Below are positions 59,160 to 64,000 of a stretch of 64,000 nt of DNA, piece after piece. Every line of letters begins with the position of its first letter. The stretch's first letter is position 1. The notes under the pieces were generated by a model. That model was not told where the DNA came from. It saw nothing but the letters and a program-made list of their open reading frames with translations, and ran no database searches. The DNA comes from Schistocephalus solidus. Taxonomy: Eukaryota; Platyhelminthes; Cestoda; Diphyllobothriidea; Diphyllobothriidae. The stretch spans positions 413,973-477,972 of the forward strand of contig WEDG01002492.1 in the NCBI GenBank assembly GCA_017591395.1, read 5' to 3'. A program made the translations under genes and the position numbers.

Positions 59160-59699
59160 GAAGATGTCGTAGTTGCAGTTTCCAGGAAGCCAAAATATCC
59201 TATACCATAGAGACACTTATGTCTAAAAGAATTCAGATAGTCGGTAAAGTAAAGCAACTAAATGTTTTATAGGAAAAAATTTCATTTGAATCTGTCAAAA
59301 ACAGATCATCTGGAAACCCATGGGGTAGGAAGATGATTCCATAAGGATATAGACTTTTGCTGGGAAAAAATGACTGCTTAACGGATGGTTGGCTAATGTA
59401 GAGGGTCCAATTTTCCGAGTTATTTAGTGGAGAGGAATGGGCATTAATGGATCAAACAACAATACAGCTTGTAAGCAGACGGTGACTCAAACTGTAAGTT
59501 ACATTTTAAAGCAAATTTTAGTGGCGCAGAAACTCGCAATGTATCGATAAAAGATGCACATTTGAGTAAATGGAGCAAGCCACGCACAAGAAAGTCTTAG
59601 AAAAATATTCCATTTTTGCAAAAAATTTCAACAACATAATTTGAAATAATCAACCACACCAAGTAAGCTCAGTCTACTCTAAATATGCACTATTATTTT

Positions 59700-60175
59700 C
59701 CTCCCTATAAACAATCTGACGCGCTTGAAACTATCACGGTGCGCTAAAAGCCGTGGCTTGGAAGGTTGCCAACTGACGGGATAACTCGGACCGCGCGGTC
59801 AGCCCAATGTGTGTTTTGTGTGGAGTGGCTGACTGGCGGACCGAGAGTCGGGCTGCAATGGCTCCTTCTTAATGTGGCCTTTATGGCAATCCCACTCCGT
59901 GGGATCCGAGCCAGATGTCGTGTTACGCCCAGGGGCGACTACGGCTGCGCCAGCCACCTGCGCCCTCTCTCATCTTCGGTCTTCTTGAATCGGTCTTTGA
60001 CACCGGGCCCAGGTGGGGAGGAAGAGGAGGAGGAGAAAGTGTGGTAGATGCAGCGCAAATCTAGTCTTTGCAAAAATCTCGCAAAATCTAGTGCTTGCGC
60101 AATTTATCCTCCCAGCACCAGCATGCTGTAGAGCACACGGTGAACTTCGCGAACACGACGGTCGAACCGTCTATA
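59700..60175 (+). repeat. R1 interspersed repeat, longest single copy
   Basis: About 475 bp: ctataaacaatctgacgcgc, ggtgcgctaaaagccgtggc, gccaactgacgggataactc, gtgtgttttgtgtggagtgg, tggcaatcccactccgtggg, gccacctgcgccctctctca, a gga run (60018-60034), gtgtggtagatgcagcgcaa, and gacggtcgaaccg. Its open frames are repeat shadows. It lies about 540 bp upstream of the FBXO28-like start. Confidence 0.82.
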
Positions 60176-60179
60176 TTAA

Positions 60180-63100
60180 GCATCAACAGTCACTTACCAC
60201 ACTTATGGAATATGGTGAAATAGCTACGATGATGAGATGGAAAGAGGGATTACCATAATGATGGTTGAAAAAACCACAGTGCACAAGAATAACATTAAAT
60301 ATAATTTACGGACCACTCTATACGACCTGAATAAAACCTCAAGAATGGTGAATGTGAGGTCCTCGCAATGGGTGCATGCTGTTTGGGCAGTCAGGTGCTT
60401 GAGTTAAGTTCAAGAAGTAAAACTCGTCGACATAAATGTGCTTCTAATTAAGCAGATCTCACTGGCTGTGTATGGTAACTCATGAAAAATGTCCCTGATG
60501 TGGATCAGCGCTGGTAATCGCTAGGCGTTGTTATCTAGGGCCAACAGTCTTTAAAGAGGATGCACTGCTGTATGAAATTTACTGTCTCCAGTTATTGATT
60601 CAAACGAATTCAAAACGACAGACGCATAATGCGGATGGTTCTACAGTCGAAAATTAATCATTTTTGCTTCCATTGTACTAGCTTTATTTATCAATCTGGG
60701 TTTTAAAACGTACATGAAGTCTGTAACGTTAAATTGAGGTTACAAGAGGTAGAAAAATGAAATATTAAGCGCTAAAAAACTACGTTTTTAAGTTTTTAAG
60801 TATAGAAAAGGCATACTTTGTACTTTAAAGTGTTGCATGAAAAAAAGCTCCGTAATCAGGCAGGTGTGAATTCTTATTCATTCAAATACTCGGAGTCCGG
60901 GGCATCCAGTCAACGACGGTTGAACTGCTTGTAACGTCTATCGTGACATCATTTCAAGTAAATTATTTAAATACAGATTAAATAGCCGCTATGATCAATT
61001 GTAAGCAGGAAGGCTCAACAGTAAACTGAAAAAGGCTGACATTTTATGTTATTATCTTAGGCGTAAAATTCGAACAGTATAATAAGTCAGGCCTGTGTTT
61101 TGGCGGAAAGTAGTGTGCAGAAAAATGCTCCAGCTCAAAATGTACTTTAGCCTAAATCAACTTTTGTTGATGTACACCAAAAGGCAGTCATCAGGATCGA
61201 CATAGTTCTAACCCCTATGCTCGTGGCAATATCGAGTAGCGACTGAGTGAATATTCAAATGGGCGGAATGAGTTGCCGGCCCATTTTCTCCTGTCTTTGG
61301 GCAATAGAACGTTCATGGTTAGATATAAATAGCATTCTCAAATAATAAATTAGGGAGGAACGGTACTAAATGACTCATACACGACAAGCACCCTGAAATT
61401 TCTATTCTCTCATTGGAAGTGGCTGCTACGATGTCAAAGAGCTGTATGCTCCAGATTAGTGGAGCTATAGCTGCACGTCTTAAGAATCCAGTGCGTACAT
61501 GAAGGCGAAACGATCACAGTTAGCTTGCGCTTTGCGATAAACAAAGGAGGGCGAGACAAGTGTGACGCGCGAAAAGGCAGAACTTTGTTTAGCGCCAGAG
61601 ACGGCATCAAACATCACCTTTATGCAGCCTGTATAACTCATGGCACTGGAATTCACCGATTATGGTGAGTGCAACAAATGAGACAAGGCTCGATAATCCA
61701 AATCACGCGAAACTCGTGTGTCCCTCTCCCCTCGACAGTGGAGACCATAGAGGCTTTCAAAGTACAGCAGATAGTTTCGAGCACAATTTCATCTGAATTT
61801 TTGCGAGTGCTCTAAACTGGAGCTTTAATGCGAAACGTAACGAACATGCCCCGCAATGTAAAAGCTTATTTTGTTTATTGGTTAATATTTCCTATCGCAA
61901 GCAACAGGATATCAAGAAGGTGGCTCACTTGTAACGTGTATGGCTTAGTGCTGGAAGATTAAATAGTTTAGACTAAAGTTTCGTGTTATTCAGGCCTTGG
62001 CTTGGATTTATAAGCCAGCAATAGTCAATAGTCCCCATTATCCTTGTCAGTAATTATTGCGGTTTTTTTTTCCTTACTGACTACCCCCGGCGACTCCAAT
62101 CATGGAAGATACATTGTCCTTGTGGGCATAAAAATGAACGGGGCGCACGCGAGTATAAACTCAGTCAAAAGTTGAAATTTAATAGGCCTTATTAAAGCCC
62201 TGTGGCAGCGACTGGTGGGATGCAACTGAAAGGTGATATGCGTTTAGCAGCTATCAAGAGTAAAAGTTACGTTCAACTGAAGGACTTGACGGTAAAAGGA
62301 TACAGGATCCTGTGGCCAAAAAAGTAGGCAGGTATCGACGCGGTGAACAAAATCGTTCTGTAAAATTATCTTAATGAAACAAAAACGAGTGGTGGTTAAC
62401 ACAAGTGCCCCTCTCCAGATAGTATAGCCGGAGCTATTTTAGGGTGATACAGGAGCGATTAATAGTTGGGTAGCATTTGGTATTCTGACTCGTTGAACCA
62501 GTATCCCCCGCTCAAAAGATAAGATGTTGGAATGCATGCACGGCTACATATGCATGTGTACGTTGGCAAGAAAACAGAACGTTTAACGCAGCCGAAGCGT
62601 TTTGTCGGAGCCTATGCCAACGCTAAAATCCCGAAAAAAAATACTATAACCACTCTGTCCATTATACCTGCTCGCATAAGTGCAACCCATCACATAAATG
62701 ATTGAGGCGAAAAGTTAAAATGGGAAGTTCCTTGCGGTTTTATATAAAATACTGCGAAGGATTTTAAATAAACGGTCGGACTGAAAAGTAGATTGAAGAC
62801 TTTAAATGTTGTTGGTTCAAAGCCTTTTAAAAAATGGCAGAGAGGAAATAAATTTACGATGCGGTCTAGTGTTTTTTAGGAAGTAAATACCGGAAGTATG
62901 CGATAAATCCGAACCGTTAACGTGCAGGCAATGTAAACAATTTGAAAGTGTTGTTTCTTAAACAGTGGATGTAAACAAGCTCTTGGGATCTAAATTCAAT
63001 AAATGTGAAAAACTCAAACTTCTGACTTTAAATCTAGCTTATATGCCACTAGTTGGTATGGCAGCTCTCTCGAATTGTCTGTTAGTGCCTAAGCAACTGC

Positions 63101-64000
63101 ATTTTTGCACCGTTAATTTAAAATAAGGAATAAAACCAGTCCCAACATGAAGGAAAAAAGCATCGTTCACTTTCTGTTTTACCCATGGCCTTTCTTGGAA
63201 GCGTAAGCGTTAGTGCAGGAACATCTTTGTTTTTCGCCCACTGACATAATCAAACTTGATAATTGACCCCACTTTACTCATTACCAGGCTTGAACTGCTT
63301 TACTAGTAATCATGCTGCAACCACATCACTATGGCCACGGCTTTAATGCTTTCAGTTTTTATATGAACTTTTTATACTTAAAATGAACCTAAAACCTTTC
63401 AAAAAGAATTTATTGCATTAAATATGATTGTTAAATGCTACTTTTTTTCACAATTTTTACGTGTTTAATCGGTTCCTGAAAATAATACTAGAGTTCTAGT
63501 GTATCATATAATTCTGCAAAGGTCGAGTGAAAATTCCGTTTTGCCTGTGAATGTAATGCCAATGACACACCTCACAATTATCTATCTTTCAACTGCGTAG
63601 CTGCATGACAACTCTAGCGCGGTCGATCCTCAGCATAGACTGACAACTTCAATGAAAGTTAAGCCTTTCTAACTATAGATTACGACACTATCTGGAAGAC
63701 TTCTTAAGTGAATGCCGTTTTGTTGTGAATCCGCGTATGCATAAAAGTTTGCTTATTTACATCAAGGAGAGTTGTCTGATCGTAGCGTTAGTGAAATGAA
63801 TCCAAAAGGTGTTTTTCGTATGACATCGAAAATTTATTCGTACTTTATTTTGAATTTTACGTCTAATAACTCCCTTCATAGCTTTCATCAACAAACCTGA
63901 GTTCCTACTCAAATAAACTGGCAATTGTCGATCCTTATGTAATTCGCAAAGCTTTATCGTTAGGACCCTAATAGCAATGAAATACGACTCGAAGCTCGAC
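60180..64000. other. Non-coding stretch, nothing recognised
   Basis: AT-rich, almost without open frames longer than 60 codons, and without repeat families seen elsewhere in the window. It may hold regulatory sequence of a gene beyond the window, but none can be pointed to. Confidence 0.45.

Overview
This is a repeat-laden, AT-rich window from a metazoan nuclear genome. Three things point to a flatworm, most likely a tapeworm of the Spirometra/Dibothriocephalus/Schistocephalus type: a 37-nt intron, abundant GIY-YIG Penelope-like elements (PLEs), and an RTE-like LINE whose tail encodes C2H2 zinc fingers. The species assignment is inference from remembered element styles, not from a search. Genes are sparse and split into small exons, and most of the sequence is intergenic or intronic DNA carrying transposon debris.

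Host genes (all minus strand). (1) The best supported is a homologue of the F-box protein FBXO28, with exons at 59159-59061, 59023-58621, 56937-56669 and 51707-51458. The first intron is only 37 nt and the last is about 5 kb and full of repeats. (2) A Ser-rich, basic, unidentified protein has three phase-compatible exons at 39887-39734, 39027-38755 and 38257-38172, one intron apparently using a GC donor. (3) Two candidate exons of unknown genes lie at 605-447 (coiled coil) and 9173-8785.

Mobile elements and repeats. 5.6-6.4 kb: decayed PLE GIY-YIG fragments. 9.4-11.25 kb: tRNA-derived SINEs with (TA)n tracts and a PLE interrupted by a (TA)n tract. 11.2-14.7 kb: copies of a GC-rich interspersed repeat (called R1 here), a tiny reverse-transcriptase remnant and a CTG array of about 50 units. 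15.9-17.7 kb: an old SINE, a foldback and two PLEs, one with an 80-bp inverted repeat and 12-bp target-site duplication. 18.7-21.8 kb: an RTE-like LINE fossil. 23.0-24.3 kb: a palindromic repeat array between (TA)n tracts. 25.3-31 kb: foldback elements with TTAGGG-like cores and a TIR element ending in a CTACTTAAGTAG palindrome. 32.5-35.7 kb: SINE, LINE zinc-finger tail and an R1 cluster. 46-51 kb: R1, two more telomere-like foldbacks and a second CTACTTAAGTAG element. 52-56 kb (inside the FBXO28 intron): R1 copies, a GGA microsatellite and another LINE fossil. 59.7-60.2 kb: a long R1 copy next to the 5' end of FBXO28.

Nothing supports rRNA genes, CRISPR arrays, operons or prokaryotic features. 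The most noteworthy structures are the two inverted-repeat DNA element families, the PLE insertion with intact hallmarks, and a hammerhead-like core in the SINE.
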